A stretch of 64,000 nt of DNA from JBBRHQ01 sp963815645 (lineage in GTDB: Bacteria > Actinomycetota > Thermoleophilia > Solirubrobacterales > 70-9), in assembly GCA_963815645.1 (NCBI GenBank), contig CAWFHL010000002.1, positions 1-64,000 of the forward strand, in the 5' to 3' direction. The position numbers and the translations under genes were made by a program. The notes under the pieces are model-generated. The model searched no databases. It worked only from the letters and a program-made list of their open reading frames with translations, and was not told where the DNA came from. The number at the start of each line of letters is the position of its first letter. The stretch's first letter is position 1. Positions 45,160 through 53,339 of this stretch are shown in pieces.

Positions 45160-45221
45160 GCAAGCCGACGGCGTTCTGCCCTTGACGTAACACCTACTCA
45201 GCTAGGCCAAGGCCAGGGCGG

Positions 45222-45227
45222 CATACT
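45222..45227 (+). promoter_or_regulatory. CATACT box (variant)
   Basis: First base changed to C; 9-base spacing kept. The upstream spacer has TTGACGTAACACCTACTCAG. Confidence 0.45.
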
Positions 45228-45236
45228 GCGCAGGCG

Positions 45237-45632
45237 ATGACTGACGAGAAGATGATCGCTGCCCTGCGGCGACTCCACGACGCGTTCAATCGCGGCGACT
45301 TCGACGCCGTGGTTCAGCTGGTCCGTCCCGACGTCGAGTTGGTCCGCACGGGGAGCCAATCGTCGATTAAAGGTGTCGCCGCGGTGCGCGAATGGATGGA
45401 GCCGGACGCCGTCGAGGAACAACGCTTTGAGCCGCTCGATTTCAGGGTCAAGGGCGACAAAGTGCTCGTACGCGTACGCGCGACGGGCCGATTCGCCGGT
45501 ACCGGGATCGACATAGATGCCGTCACCTACGCCGTTTACTCACTGGACGATCACGGGCTTGTGAGGGAGGTTCGGGGCTTCCTCCCCCATCAGGAAGCCG
45601 AAGCCCTCGAAGCCGCCGGGCTGTCGGAGTAG
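45237..45632 (+). CDS. SnoaL/NTF2-like array protein 21
   Basis: These 131 residues start MTDEKMIAALRRLHDAFNRG, so the MSQENVE block is replaced, while the tail AEALEAAGLSE is exact. KGVAAVREWMEPD, VKGDKVLVRVRATGRFAG and LDDHGLVREVRGF are visible. It begins the longest run: five genes with 3-bp gaps to 47251. Confidence 0.85.
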   Translation: MTDEKMIAALRRLHDAFNRGDFDAVVQLVRPDVELVRTGSQSSIKGVAAVREWMEPDAVEEQRFEPLDFRVKGDKVLVRVRATGRFAGTGIDIDAVTYAVYSLDDHGLVREVRGFLPHQEAEALEAAGLSE

Positions 45633-45635
45633 GCA

Positions 45636-46046
45636 ATGTCGGAGGAGAGCGTGGAGGTCGTACGGCGGACTCTGACCGAGTTCGACCTGTCCCTCGCGGG
45701 CATAAACGAGGCCGCACGCGCGGGATTAGTCGCGCCAGACGTCGAGGTCGATTTCTCGGCTCAGTACCCGGACGGGCCAATCCTTCGTGGGATCGGGGAA
45801 TGGCACGAGTACGTGAGCTCGCTGCCCTGGGGGCGATCTCTGGAACTCGAGCCCGAACGGTTCCTTGATGTGGACGATGAGCGGGTTCTGGTCTTCATGC
45901 GGGTGAAGGCGGAGGGTGAGGGCAGTCAGGCCCCGATCGAGGGACGGGGCGCGGACGAGGTCACGGTCCAGAACGGGATCGTCGTCCGGATCAAGCTGTT
46001 CAGGGATCGCGAGGAAGCCCTCGAAGCCGCCGGGCTTAAGGAGTAG
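45636..46046 (+). CDS. SnoaL/NTF2-like array protein 22
   Basis: These 136 residues start MSEESVEVVRRTLTEFDLSL and end EEALEAAGLKE. It is of the gene-15 subgroup (YPDGPILRGIGEWHEYVSSL, LPWGRSLELE, RVLVFMRVKAEG). The preceding junction is TAG-GCA-ATG. Confidence 0.86.
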   Translation: MSEESVEVVRRTLTEFDLSLAGINEAARAGLVAPDVEVDFSAQYPDGPILRGIGEWHEYVSSLPWGRSLELEPERFLDVDDERVLVFMRVKAEGEGSQAPIEGRGADEVTVQNGIVVRIKLFRDREEALEAAGLKE

Positions 46047-46049
46047 GCG

Positions 46050-46448
46050 ATGTCGCAGGAGAACGTGGAGATTGTGCGCTCGCACTTGGACGCCTATCTC
46101 TCGGGTGACTACGAGGCAGCCCTGGCTGCCTATGACCCCGAGGTGGTGTTCGACGTGTCGGTGCGTCCAGAGGGCAGGCCGTATCGGGGGCGAGAGGGAG
46201 TCGCCGAGGCGCTGCGGGTCTGGACCGGCACCTGGGAGGATTGGAGCCTTGAGGTCAAGCGAATCATCGATGCCGGTGGCGACCAAGTGATCGCGGTCGT
46301 TCAGGAGACCGGCAAGGGCAAGGGCAGCGGAGTAAGAATCGATCAGCAGGTGTTCGGCCTGTTCACCTTGCGCGACGGCAAGATCGTCCACTGGAAGGGC
46401 TTCGTGTCGGAGAGCGAGGCCCTCGAAGCCGCCGGGCTCCAGGAGTAG
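46050..46448 (+). CDS. SnoaL/NTF2-like array protein 23
   Basis: These 132 residues start MSQENVEIVRSHLDAYLSGD and end SEALEAAGLQE. It is close to the family average: YDPEVVFDVSVRPEGRPYRG, RIIDAGGDQVIAVVQETGKG and LRDGKIVHWKGF. Third gene of the 45.2-kb run. Confidence 0.87.
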   Translation: MSQENVEIVRSHLDAYLSGDYEAALAAYDPEVVFDVSVRPEGRPYRGREGVAEALRVWTGTWEDWSLEVKRIIDAGGDQVIAVVQETGKGKGSGVRIDQQVFGLFTLRDGKIVHWKGFVSESEALEAAGLQE

Positions 46449-46451
46449 GCG

Positions 46452-46853
46452 ATGTCGCAGGAGAACGTGGAGGTGGCGAGGCAGCTGATACAAGCCTTCA
46501 ACCGGCGGGATCTGGCGACCCTGACCCAGAAATTCGACCCCGAGATCGAATGGAAGCCGGGCGGTCCCGCCGCCGTGGAACATTTGGTCTACCGGGGCCG
46601 CGAGGAGGTCTCCAACGGATTCGCTGCGACTTGGGAGGCCTGGGAGCTATTTCACATGGAGGAAAGCGAGGTTCGCGATCTTGGCGACTCGATTCTTTGG
46701 CTGGGACGCGCCAGAATGAGGGGAGACGCAAGCCACGTTGAGTTCGATCAAGAGTTCGCCATCGACTTATTGATGCGAGCTGGCAAGCTCTTCCGAGTCC
46801 AGGGCTTCTCCACGTGGCATGCAGCCCTCGAAGCCGCCGGGCTTGAGGAGTAG
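46452..46853 (+). CDS. SnoaL/NTF2-like array protein 24
   Basis: These 133 residues start MSQENVEVARQLIQAFNRRD and end HAALEAAGLEE. The centre EVRDLGDSILWLGRARMRGD belongs to the 'RDLG' subgroup (genes 6, 7, 8, 17). The last strand has MRAGKLFRVQGFS instead of RDGK. Fourth gene of the run. Confidence 0.86.
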   Translation: MSQENVEVARQLIQAFNRRDLATLTQKFDPEIEWKPGGPAAVEHLVYRGREEVSNGFAATWEAWELFHMEESEVRDLGDSILWLGRARMRGDASHVEFDQEFAIDLLMRAGKLFRVQGFSTWHAALEAAGLEE

Positions 46854-46856
46854 GCG

Positions 46857-47251
46857 ATGTCGCAGGAGAACGTGGAGATCGTACGGCGAGGCTTCGAGGA
46901 TTTCGCTCGGACCGGGGATTTCGACCCCGAACTTTTCGATCCCGATGCCGAGTTCGACAACTCGAATGCGATGCTCGACGCAGCCATCTACCACGGCCCC
47001 GAGGGTCTGCGCGAGTACTTGTCGCTGCTGCGGGAGATGTGGAAGCAAGTGCGATTCGAACCGCAGGAATACATCCCCGTAGGCGAGGACCAAGTTCTCC
47101 TCCCGGTACCGATGATCACCGTCGGCAGGGATGAGGTCGAGACGGTCGCCCGCTCGCAAACATCTTCACGATGCATAAGGGCAAGGTCACCCGTATAAAG
47201 ACGTTCCAGAGCAAATCTGATGCCCTCGAAGCCGCAGGGCTCTCGGACTAG
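46857..47251 (+). pseudogene. SnoaL-like array gene 25, frameshifted near the end
   Basis: MSQENVEIVRRGFEDFARTG through VGRDEVETVAR is in one frame; near 47150 it shifts to ANIFTMHKGKVTRIKTFQSK and DALEAAGLSD-stop. The tail ends in Asp instead of Glu, so the Shine-Dalgarno-like GGAG is also changed. It is the last gene of the run, with no array start behind it. Confidence 0.82.
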
Positions 47252-47433
47252 GCCCTGATTGGGCGACCGTCCGCACCCTCGGGCGGTGAATGCCCGCCTA
47301 CGACGGCAAAAAAGGCGATAGCGTTGTGCCATTCCCCTCGAGGAATGTCCAAGCCGCGGCGCGGCTCAATGCAAGCCGGACCCAGGAGATGACCCACTGG
47401 GGTTGCTGGCCCGGCTCGAACAAGGAGGCGGAA

Positions 47434-47895
47434 ATGAAGCGGGTAATCGCACTTGCGCTGTTGGCAGGCTCGGCGATAATTGTTTTCGGGGTGAACGCAA
47501 GCGCGGAGAGGGGGCATCATCACGGGGGTCGCACGATCACCGTTGTCGAGAACGCGACCACCGACGCCGTCACCAATGGAACGTCCGGCGATGACGTTGG
47601 GAACATCCTCACGTTTGCGAACGAGGTATTCAACGGCTCCGACACTAAGCAGGTTGGTACAGATCAGGGCTCTTGTGTCCGCATCGTCGTGGGCCAGTCA
47701 TGGGAGTGCAGCTGGACCACCTTTCTGCAAAAAGGCCAGATCACGGTCCAGGGTCCGTTCTCCGACACGGGTGACAGCGTCCTTGCGATCACCGGAGGCA
47801 CTGGCGCGTATCGGAACGCGCGAGGCGAGATGGATCTCAAGTACCACAATCCAGCGGGAACGAAGTTCGACTTCGTCTTCCATGTAATCGGCTGA
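47434..47895 (+). CDS. Secreted allene-oxide-cyclase-barrel/dirigent-like protein
   Basis: These 153 residues have an AAGGAGG Shine-Dalgarno and an ATG giving a signal peptide (KRVIALALLAGSAIIVFG, cleavage near ASA). A His-rich segment (ERGHHHGGRT) follows. The mature domain DVGNILTFANEVFNGSDTKQ, QGSCVRIVVGQSWECSWTTF and SVLAITGGTGAYRNARGEMD matches the small beta-barrel of bacterial dirigent/AOC-like proteins. Two Cys may pair. Function in bacteria is unknown. Confidence 0.85.
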   Translation: MKRVIALALLAGSAIIVFGVNASAERGHHHGGRTITVVENATTDAVTNGTSGDDVGNILTFANEVFNGSDTKQVGTDQGSCVRIVVGQSWECSWTTFLQKGQITVQGPFSDTGDSVLAITGGTGAYRNARGEMDLKYHNPAGTKFDFVFHVIG

Positions 47896-48350
47896 CCGGC
47901 GGGGCGCACCAAGCTCGACCAACGGCCGCGCTGCCGCAGCGCGGCTCGTTGGCCGACCCATGCTCCCGCGCGGCTCAGGTCGGCGGACCGGGCAACTGCG
48001 TGAGCCGCGCGTGGGAAAGGACGAGCAGCACCGCGCCGAGACCAACACGCAAGTTGCGCCCGGTGCGCAGGGGAAACGGGTGCTGAACCCGACGATAAGC
48101 ATGTCGAGAGCCCGCGTCAGGCATAAACCTCCCGCTCAGTCCATCTGTTCGCTGTCCCGGGCCAACGGAGGTGGGTTCGCTACCACCGAGACAGGCTTAG
48201 ATCGGCTCGAGGGCTGCGAGTCGAGGCGAGCTCGGGATCTGAAGGGCCGAGCCAGCCGGCACCCCTAGGGGGAGGGGGTTTGATGTACGCGCTGCACATC
48301 GCTCGTTACGGCTCGGCAAGTTGCTCGGGGGCTCATCCAGGAAGGGCGGA
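47896..48350. other. Gene-free region with repeat copy E
   Basis: No convincing frame on either strand. It holds the partial dispersed repeat at 48206-48279; the remainder is GC-rich spacer. Confidence 0.45.
48206..48279 (+). repeat. Dispersed intergenic repeat, copy E (partial)
   Basis: CTCGAGGGCTGCGAGTCGAG, GAGCCAGCCGGCACCCCTAG and GGGGAGGGGG match copies A and D; the 3' part with TTACTCATAT is absent. Confidence 0.55.
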
Positions 48351-48743
48351 ATGATCGGCTCGGCTTCCCAGCCTGAGATGATCACGCCAATGGATGGTCG
48401 CGGCCCCTTCTCGGCGATGAACCGGACCGTGAACCCCGCCCTGCGGCTCCTCCTCCGCTCGCCCGCCCACGGACTCGCCAGCGCTCGCCTCGCGCTGATC
48501 ACCTATACGGGTCGCAAGAGCGGGCGCGAATACACGATCCCGGTGTTCTATCGAGACAAGGGCGATGAGGTGACGATCGCCGTCGGCTGGCCCGAGCGCA
48601 AGGTCTGGTGGCGCAACCTGACCGACGAGGGCGCACCGGTGCGGCTCCTGGTTCGAGGCCAAACGGTGCGCGGCCACGCGGTCGCCACCAGAGAGGCCGG
48701 CCGCGACGCTCTGGTTCGGGTTCGGGTCGAGTCTCGAAGCTGA
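48351..48743 (+). CDS. Nitroreductase/deazaflavin-dependent (Ddn-like) protein
   Basis: These 130 residues include the split-barrel signature LALITYTGRKSGREYTIPVF and VTIAVGWPERKVWWRNLTDE, typical of small F420- or FMN-binding nitroreductase-like proteins related to mycobacterial Ddn. The ATG at 48351 is the first start; ATG at 48390 (MDGRGPFSAMNR) fits the usual family length better. Actinobacteria of this group make F420, so it may be F420-dependent (inference). Confidence 0.8.
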   Translation: MIGSASQPEMITPMDGRGPFSAMNRTVNPALRLLLRSPAHGLASARLALITYTGRKSGREYTIPVFYRDKGDEVTIAVGWPERKVWWRNLTDEGAPVRLLVRGQTVRGHAVATREAGRDALVRVRVESRS

Positions 48744-48969
48744 CCTCGGCCTGACCTAAGAGGTACGAACACGAGCAGGCGTTCTAAGTGAGTTGCCGCG
48801 CCGAAGCGCATGCAGGCGACGCAGCGGTGAAACTGCTACCCAAACTGCAACCCCACAGGCGGTAAAACGGGGGTTCTCGGGGACACGGGCGGAAACAATC
48901 GGCCGCCGCAATCCGCACTACAGAGCCATAAGCGGACAGTCGAGGACATTGGCAGATATGGGGCGGTAC

Positions 48970-49014
48970 GGACTCATAATCCGTCGGTCGGAGGTTCGAG
49001 TCCTCCCCGGCCCA
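48970..49014 (+). repeat. 3' half of tRNA(CAT), scar 1
   Basis: From GGACTCATAATCCGTCGGTC through CCCGGCCCA it matches the intact tRNA, except that the T stem is GGAGG/CCTCC instead of GCAGG/CCTGC; both sides are changed, so pairing is kept. No 5' half precedes it. Confidence 0.88.
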
Positions 49015-49084
49015 TAGAAGCCTTGGTAATCGACTCCTTTTCGCATGGGACGCTACCGTCGAATGTAGCTGCTACGCTTGGTTT

Positions 49085-49360
49085 ATGACGCTACATGCGG
49101 ACGACTACGAGGTTGGGATCAGGGACCTCCACGACCGGCTCAGCGAGCACCTTGAGCGGGTCGAGGGGGGCATCGAGATCACCGTCACGCGGCGCGGCAG
49201 GCCGATCGCCCGACTCTCCGCGGTCGACAGCAAGAATCCGCTGGACGAACTAGTCAGGCGTGGCTTGATCTCGCAGCCGGCTAAGCCGCGTGGTCGGAGG
49301 CGGCCGCGCGTCAACCCGCGGGGCTCGGTCTCCGATCTCGTGGCGGACCAGCGCCGCTGA
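49085..49360 (+). CDS. Type II antitoxin, Phd/YefM family
   Basis: These 91 residues include YEVGIRDLHDRLSEHLERVE and IEITVTRRGRPIARLSAVDS, the DNA-binding half of Phd/YefM antitoxins. The C-terminal part (basic, RGRRRPRVNPRGSVSDLVA) should wrap the toxin. It overlaps the toxin frame at CTGA and starts 71 bp after tRNA scar 1. It likely represses its own promoter, as these antitoxins do. Confidence 0.9.
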   Translation: MTLHADDYEVGIRDLHDRLSEHLERVEGGIEITVTRRGRPIARLSAVDSKNPLDELVRRGLISQPAKPRGRRRPRVNPRGSVSDLVADQRR

Positions 49361-49788
49361 TCCTCTACTTCGACACCTCGGCCCTGGTCAAGCTGGTCGT
49401 GATCGAGGAGGGCTCGGACCTCGCAAGCGAGCTATGGGAGACGCAGTACCCGGCGGCCTCGAGCATTCTGTCCTATCCGGAGGGTCGCGCGGCGCTGGCC
49501 GCCGCGCGACGCGCCGGCCGCCTGACCGCGCGGTCACACAAGCAGGCGCTCGCGGACTTCGAAGATCTGCAATCCGAGTTGGGTGTGGTCGGGATCGACG
49601 AGACCCTCGCGCGGGAGGCCGGCGAGCTAGCCGAGGACCTTCGGCTCCGCGGGAACGATGCAGTCCATCTCGCGAGCGCGATCGGGTTTGGGGCGGATGC
49701 GACGCTGATCACTTGGGACGGTGGTCTCCGCGACGCCTCGAGGGCACTCGGATGCGCCGTTGCACCTGCGCCCGCACGCTTGGAATGA
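49357..49788 (+). CDS. VapC-type PIN-domain toxin
   Basis: These 143 residues form a PIN domain with the acidic site Asp in LILYFDTSALVKL, Glu in ILSYPEGRAAL, and Asp residues in RLRGNDAVHLASAI and LITWDGGLRDAS. The first Asp lies before any ATG, GTG or TTG in frame, so the natural start seems to be the CTG overlapping the antitoxin TGA (CTGA). The GTG at 49399 would remove the active-site strand. VapC toxins are usually RNases acting on tRNA or rRNA. Confidence 0.88.
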   Translation: MILYFDTSALVKLVVIEEGSDLASELWETQYPAASSILSYPEGRAALAAARRAGRLTARSHKQALADFEDLQSELGVVGIDETLAREAGELAEDLRLRGNDAVHLASAIGFGADATLITWDGGLRDASRALGCAVAPAPARLE

Positions 49789-49890
49789 GTGCACGAACGC
49801 CATGGCTCTCGCTCTCAAGCGATGGGAGGAGCCCGATTGCTCTTCGACGACCGGCGCAACTGAGATCAGCCGTGTCAGTACGTTTACGCA

Positions 49891-50439
<549 letters not shown>

Positions 50440-50708
50440 CCATCGGTCTTGTTTAGGGAATGCGCGGTTGTCTGCGCCGACCAACAGGTATGTCCGGCGG
50501 TTATCTGATTGCGACGGACGCCTGCTCTGCTGTCCGTATTGACGAGCCGCAACCGCGTCCCCTCCGCGCTCCTCCCTTGCGCGAAGAGCATAGTCACGGA
50601 GCTTCAGGTAGCCGGAACTTTGTCTTCGACTCCAGCGAACTCCCTGGACAGGATCGAGTTGGATCGAACTCCTCGGGCACAACTGAAGTCTCTGGACAAG
50701 ATTCCGCA

Positions 50709-50753
50709 GGACTCATAATCCGTCGGTCGGAGGTTCGAGTCCTCCCCGGCCCA
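50709..50753 (+). repeat. 3' half of tRNA(CAT), scar 2
   Basis: Its 45 bases are identical to scar 1, including the GGAGG/CCTCC T stem. Between the scars lie 1.7 kb with the Phd/VapC pair and the reductase gene. Confidence 0.88.
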
Positions 50754-50791
50754 TCGATGGTTCGCACAATGGTCCGAGAGGCGGCGGATCC

Positions 50792-52115
50792 TCAGCCGCT
50801 CACCGCGAGTATCTCCCACTCGTCCGGGACGCCCTTCAGCTCGTGGCGGCCGCGAGCGACGAACTCGATTCCCGAGCCGGCGACCAGGTCTCGGACGGTG
50901 CGCGAGACCAGGACCTCGTCAGCGTCGGCGAGGGCGCTTACCCGGGCTGCGATGTGGACCGCGATGCCGCCGATGTCGTCCCCCATGACCTCACATTCGC
51001 CGGTGTGCAGGCCGGCGCGGGTCCGGATGCCCAGCGGCCGGGAGGCCTCGGCGATGGCCTGGGCGCAACGGATCCGCGGGCGGGGCCGTCGAAGGTCGCC
51101 AGGAAGCCGTCGCCGGTGGACTTGACCTCGCGGCCACCGAAACTTTCCAGCGCCCCCCGGGTGGCCTTGGCGTGAGCTTCCAGCAGTTCGCGCCAGCGCT
51201 GATCTCCCAGCTCGGAGGCTGTCTTGGTGGAGTCGACGATGTCCGTGAACAGGACCGTCGCGAGTACCCGGTCCGGCTCGAGTGCCCGGCGGGTGCCCGT
51301 CAGGAACTCTTCGATCTCCCCCAGGATCGCAGCGCTGTCCCCGAACCAGAGAGAATGGTCGTCCCCCGGCAGCTCGGCCAGGCGCGCGTCCGGTAGGTGC
51401 TCGGCGAGCCAACGCCCGTTGCGGACGTTGACGAGACGGTCGTGGGTGCGGTGTATGACGAGGGCCGGGACGTGGACGCTGGGGACGACATCGCGGACGT
51501 CGATCTCGAGGTACATCTGAAATAGCGAGCCGAGCATCCCCGGGCTGACGCTCGCGCGCTCCAGGCGCCACCACTTGCGTGCCGCTGGATCATCGGCGAC
51601 GCTCGGGGCACTGACGTCGATGATCGCCCCTTCGCCCCAGTGCGGCGCGACCAGCTCTGTGCCCGAGGCGACGAGGTCCTCTGCCGCCAACGGCCACGGA
51701 TAGTTCGGGGCGGCGGTAGAGCGCGCCATGCCTCCATAGCAGATCAGCGCCTTGGCGCGATCAGGGTAGGTGGCGGCGAAGAGGATGCTCATCGGAACAC
51801 CCTCTGATATGCCGAGCAGGGCGGCTCGATCGGAGCCGGCGGCATCCATCACCGCGCGAACGTCGTCCATGCGCTGTTCGAGCGTCGGCGCCTCTCCGAC
51901 CGGATCGGAGAGGCCCGTGCCGCGTCGGTCGAAGTTCAGCACCCTGGCGAAGGAGGCGAGTCCGTCGAGGAAGCTTGCCGACTGCTCCAGTTCCCACGCC
52001 AGCTCCAGGTGACTGGTGAAGCCGTTGACCAGGATCAGATCGAGTTCGCCGCCCCCGAACTCCTGGTAGGCGATGTGGACGTCGCCGCTGCGCGCGTAGC
52101 GTGTCTCCGGTCGGT
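50792..52115 (-). pseudogene. Alpha/beta-hydrolase fused to a class III adenylate/guanylate cyclase, one frameshift
   Basis: The minus-strand frame starts about 52115 (no clear start codon), with ETRYARSGDVHIAYQEFGGG, then the hydrolase nucleophile elbow LLGISEGVPMS and HTHDRLVNVRNGRWLAEHLP with its late Asp/His. The cyclase domain begins VLFTDIVDSTKTASELGDQ (metal Asp) and VKSTGDGFLATFDGPA. Near 51085 the frame shifts, and AIAEASRPLGIRTRAGLHTG and IAARVSALADADEVLVSRTV follow in another frame to the stop. Corrected length is about 440 residues. Tandem hydrolase-cyclases are known in actinobacteria. Confidence 0.85.
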
Positions 52116-52117
52116 CC

Positions 52118-52478
52118 TGTGGTGGGACGGCGGGCCTCCTCCGGTCCGGGATCCGGCGGGAGTCTATGTCGCGTTCAGCGCGGGAGGGGCCTTCAGCAAG
52201 TCACCTGTCTCACTCGGCCTCCAAGGCGAGCGATGCCGACGGCCTGATGAGCGCGGTCGCCGCCAACGCGCAAACCGTGTCCCGAACCATGTCCCGAACT
52301 GAGAAATCCGGAGCGCAACTAAACGGAACCGAGCGCAACTAACGACGCCTAACGGAACCGAGCAGAGCGGCTTCCGAGCTACTCATAATCCGTCGGTCGA
52401 AGGTTCGAGTCCTTCCCGGCCCATCGGAAGCCCTGGCAGAAATCGTTTGTCCCGAAGCCCCTGAGTAGGCTTGCGGCC
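52118..52478. other. Gene-free region with tRNA scar 3
   Basis: Apart from the tRNA 3' half, only short GC-rich sequence is seen. A near-repeat of CGGAACCGAGC (52323 and 52355, about 32 bp apart) precedes the scar. Confidence 0.4.
52381..52423 (+). repeat. 3' half of tRNA(CAT), scar 3
   Basis: ACTCATAATCCGTCGGTCGA to CCCGGCCCA. The T stem is GAAGG/CCTTC, a third pairing variant, so it came from a different tRNA allele than scars 1 and 2. Confidence 0.87.
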
Positions 52479-52880
52479 TTGCCCTTCACGCTCAGGAACC
52501 TTAAGGAGGACCTGGAGGACGTCGGGTCCAGATTCGACGGCGCGCCGGACCTGGAGTTCCGCTTGGCGACCGATGCGCTCGAGCTCGAACAGTCCGGCCT
52601 GAGCTTGCAGCGCGTCCCGCCCGGCTATCGCTTTCCCTACGGCCACACGCACGAGAAGCAGGAGGAGGTGTACGTGGTCGTGCGCGGGAGCGGGCGGATG
52701 AGGCTCGACGACGAGATCGTCGAGCTCAAGGAGTGGGATGCGGTGCGCGTCCCCCCCGGTACGTGGCGAGGCTACGAGGCCGGACCGGAAGGCCTCGAGA
52801 TCATCGTTATCGGCGCGCCCAGTCTCGGGGAGGCCCGGCGCGACGACGTCGAGGGCCAGCGCGATTGGTGGGCTGACTAG
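52479..52880 (+). CDS. Cupin-domain protein
   Basis: This 133-residue protein with a TTG start has the cupin motif 1 pattern GYRFPYGHTHEKQEEVYVVV (His, His, Glu) and motif 2 around WDAVRVPPGTWRGYEAG, where the usual His is replaced by Arg/Tyr. Single-domain cupins of this kind bind metal and act as sensors or small enzymes; the role is unknown. It lies 55 bp after tRNA scar 3. Confidence 0.87.
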   Translation: MPFTLRNLKEDLEDVGSRFDGAPDLEFRLATDALELEQSGLSLQRVPPGYRFPYGHTHEKQEEVYVVVRGSGRMRLDDEIVELKEWDAVRVPPGTWRGYEAGPEGLEIIVIGAPSLGEARRDDVEGQRDWWAD

Positions 52881-52968
52881 CGCCAGGCCATCCGCCGGCC
52901 CGGATGACGCTTCGAGTTCCTCGAGATCTCGCGGGGCATTGCCCAATGCCCGCCGGAGCGCTCCGTCA

Positions 52969-53283
52969 TCACTCGCCTAGCTCCTCGACGGTGTGTTCAG
53001 CGGTCGGGAACGCCTCGAGTCGTTCGTCTGGGATTGGCTCGCCGCTCTCCACCGAGAGTCCGTACGTCCCGGCGGCTAACCGCGCTTCGGCACGCTCTAC
53101 AGCAGCAAGCTCCTTGGCCAAATCCTCAGCGCGGCCTGCGTCGAACTCGGCCTGGTAGAGATTCTCAGAGCCGTCGTCGCCAGGCTCGTCCTTGTCTGCC
53201 TCGGGCTCTTCGAGACCCGCAACCGCCTCCTCGATCCGCGTCCGTTCGGCGGCGAGCAGCTTGCGGGCGCGGTCAGAATCCAT
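52969..53283 (-). CDS. DksA/TraR-type protein without its zinc cysteines
   Basis: These 104 residues have an N-terminal helical part (ARKLLAAERTRIEEAVAGLE) and the TraR/DksA C-terminal pattern GTYGLSVESGEPIPDERLEA and PTAEHTVEE. In the classical family the positions here occupied by Ser, Ser, Thr and Val hold four zinc-binding Cys. The fold may persist without metal, as in some actinobacterial relatives. A role at RNA polymerase is inference. Confidence 0.82.
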   Translation of the reverse strand: MDSDRARKLLAAERTRIEEAVAGLEEPEADKDEPGDDGSENLYQAEFDAGRAEDLAKELAAVERAEARLAAGTYGLSVESGEPIPDERLEAFPTAEHTVEELGE

Positions 53284-53339
53284 GACGAAAGGCTATCGGG
53301 AGAGGGTTTGACCCCCGTCGGGGCGGCCACGAGGAGTCC

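Noticed and set aside
26923..47251. The regular repeats at gene borders first suggested a CRISPR-like array
   Set aside because: Units are about 400 bp, coding and translated; the repeats contain stop and start codons of real genes, and no cas gene is present.
26923..47251. Integron gene-cassette array
   Set aside because: No integron-type integrase and no attC-like imperfect palindrome with GTTRRRY-type ends at the junctions; the shared sequence is coding on both sides. Homologous exchange is a simpler reading.
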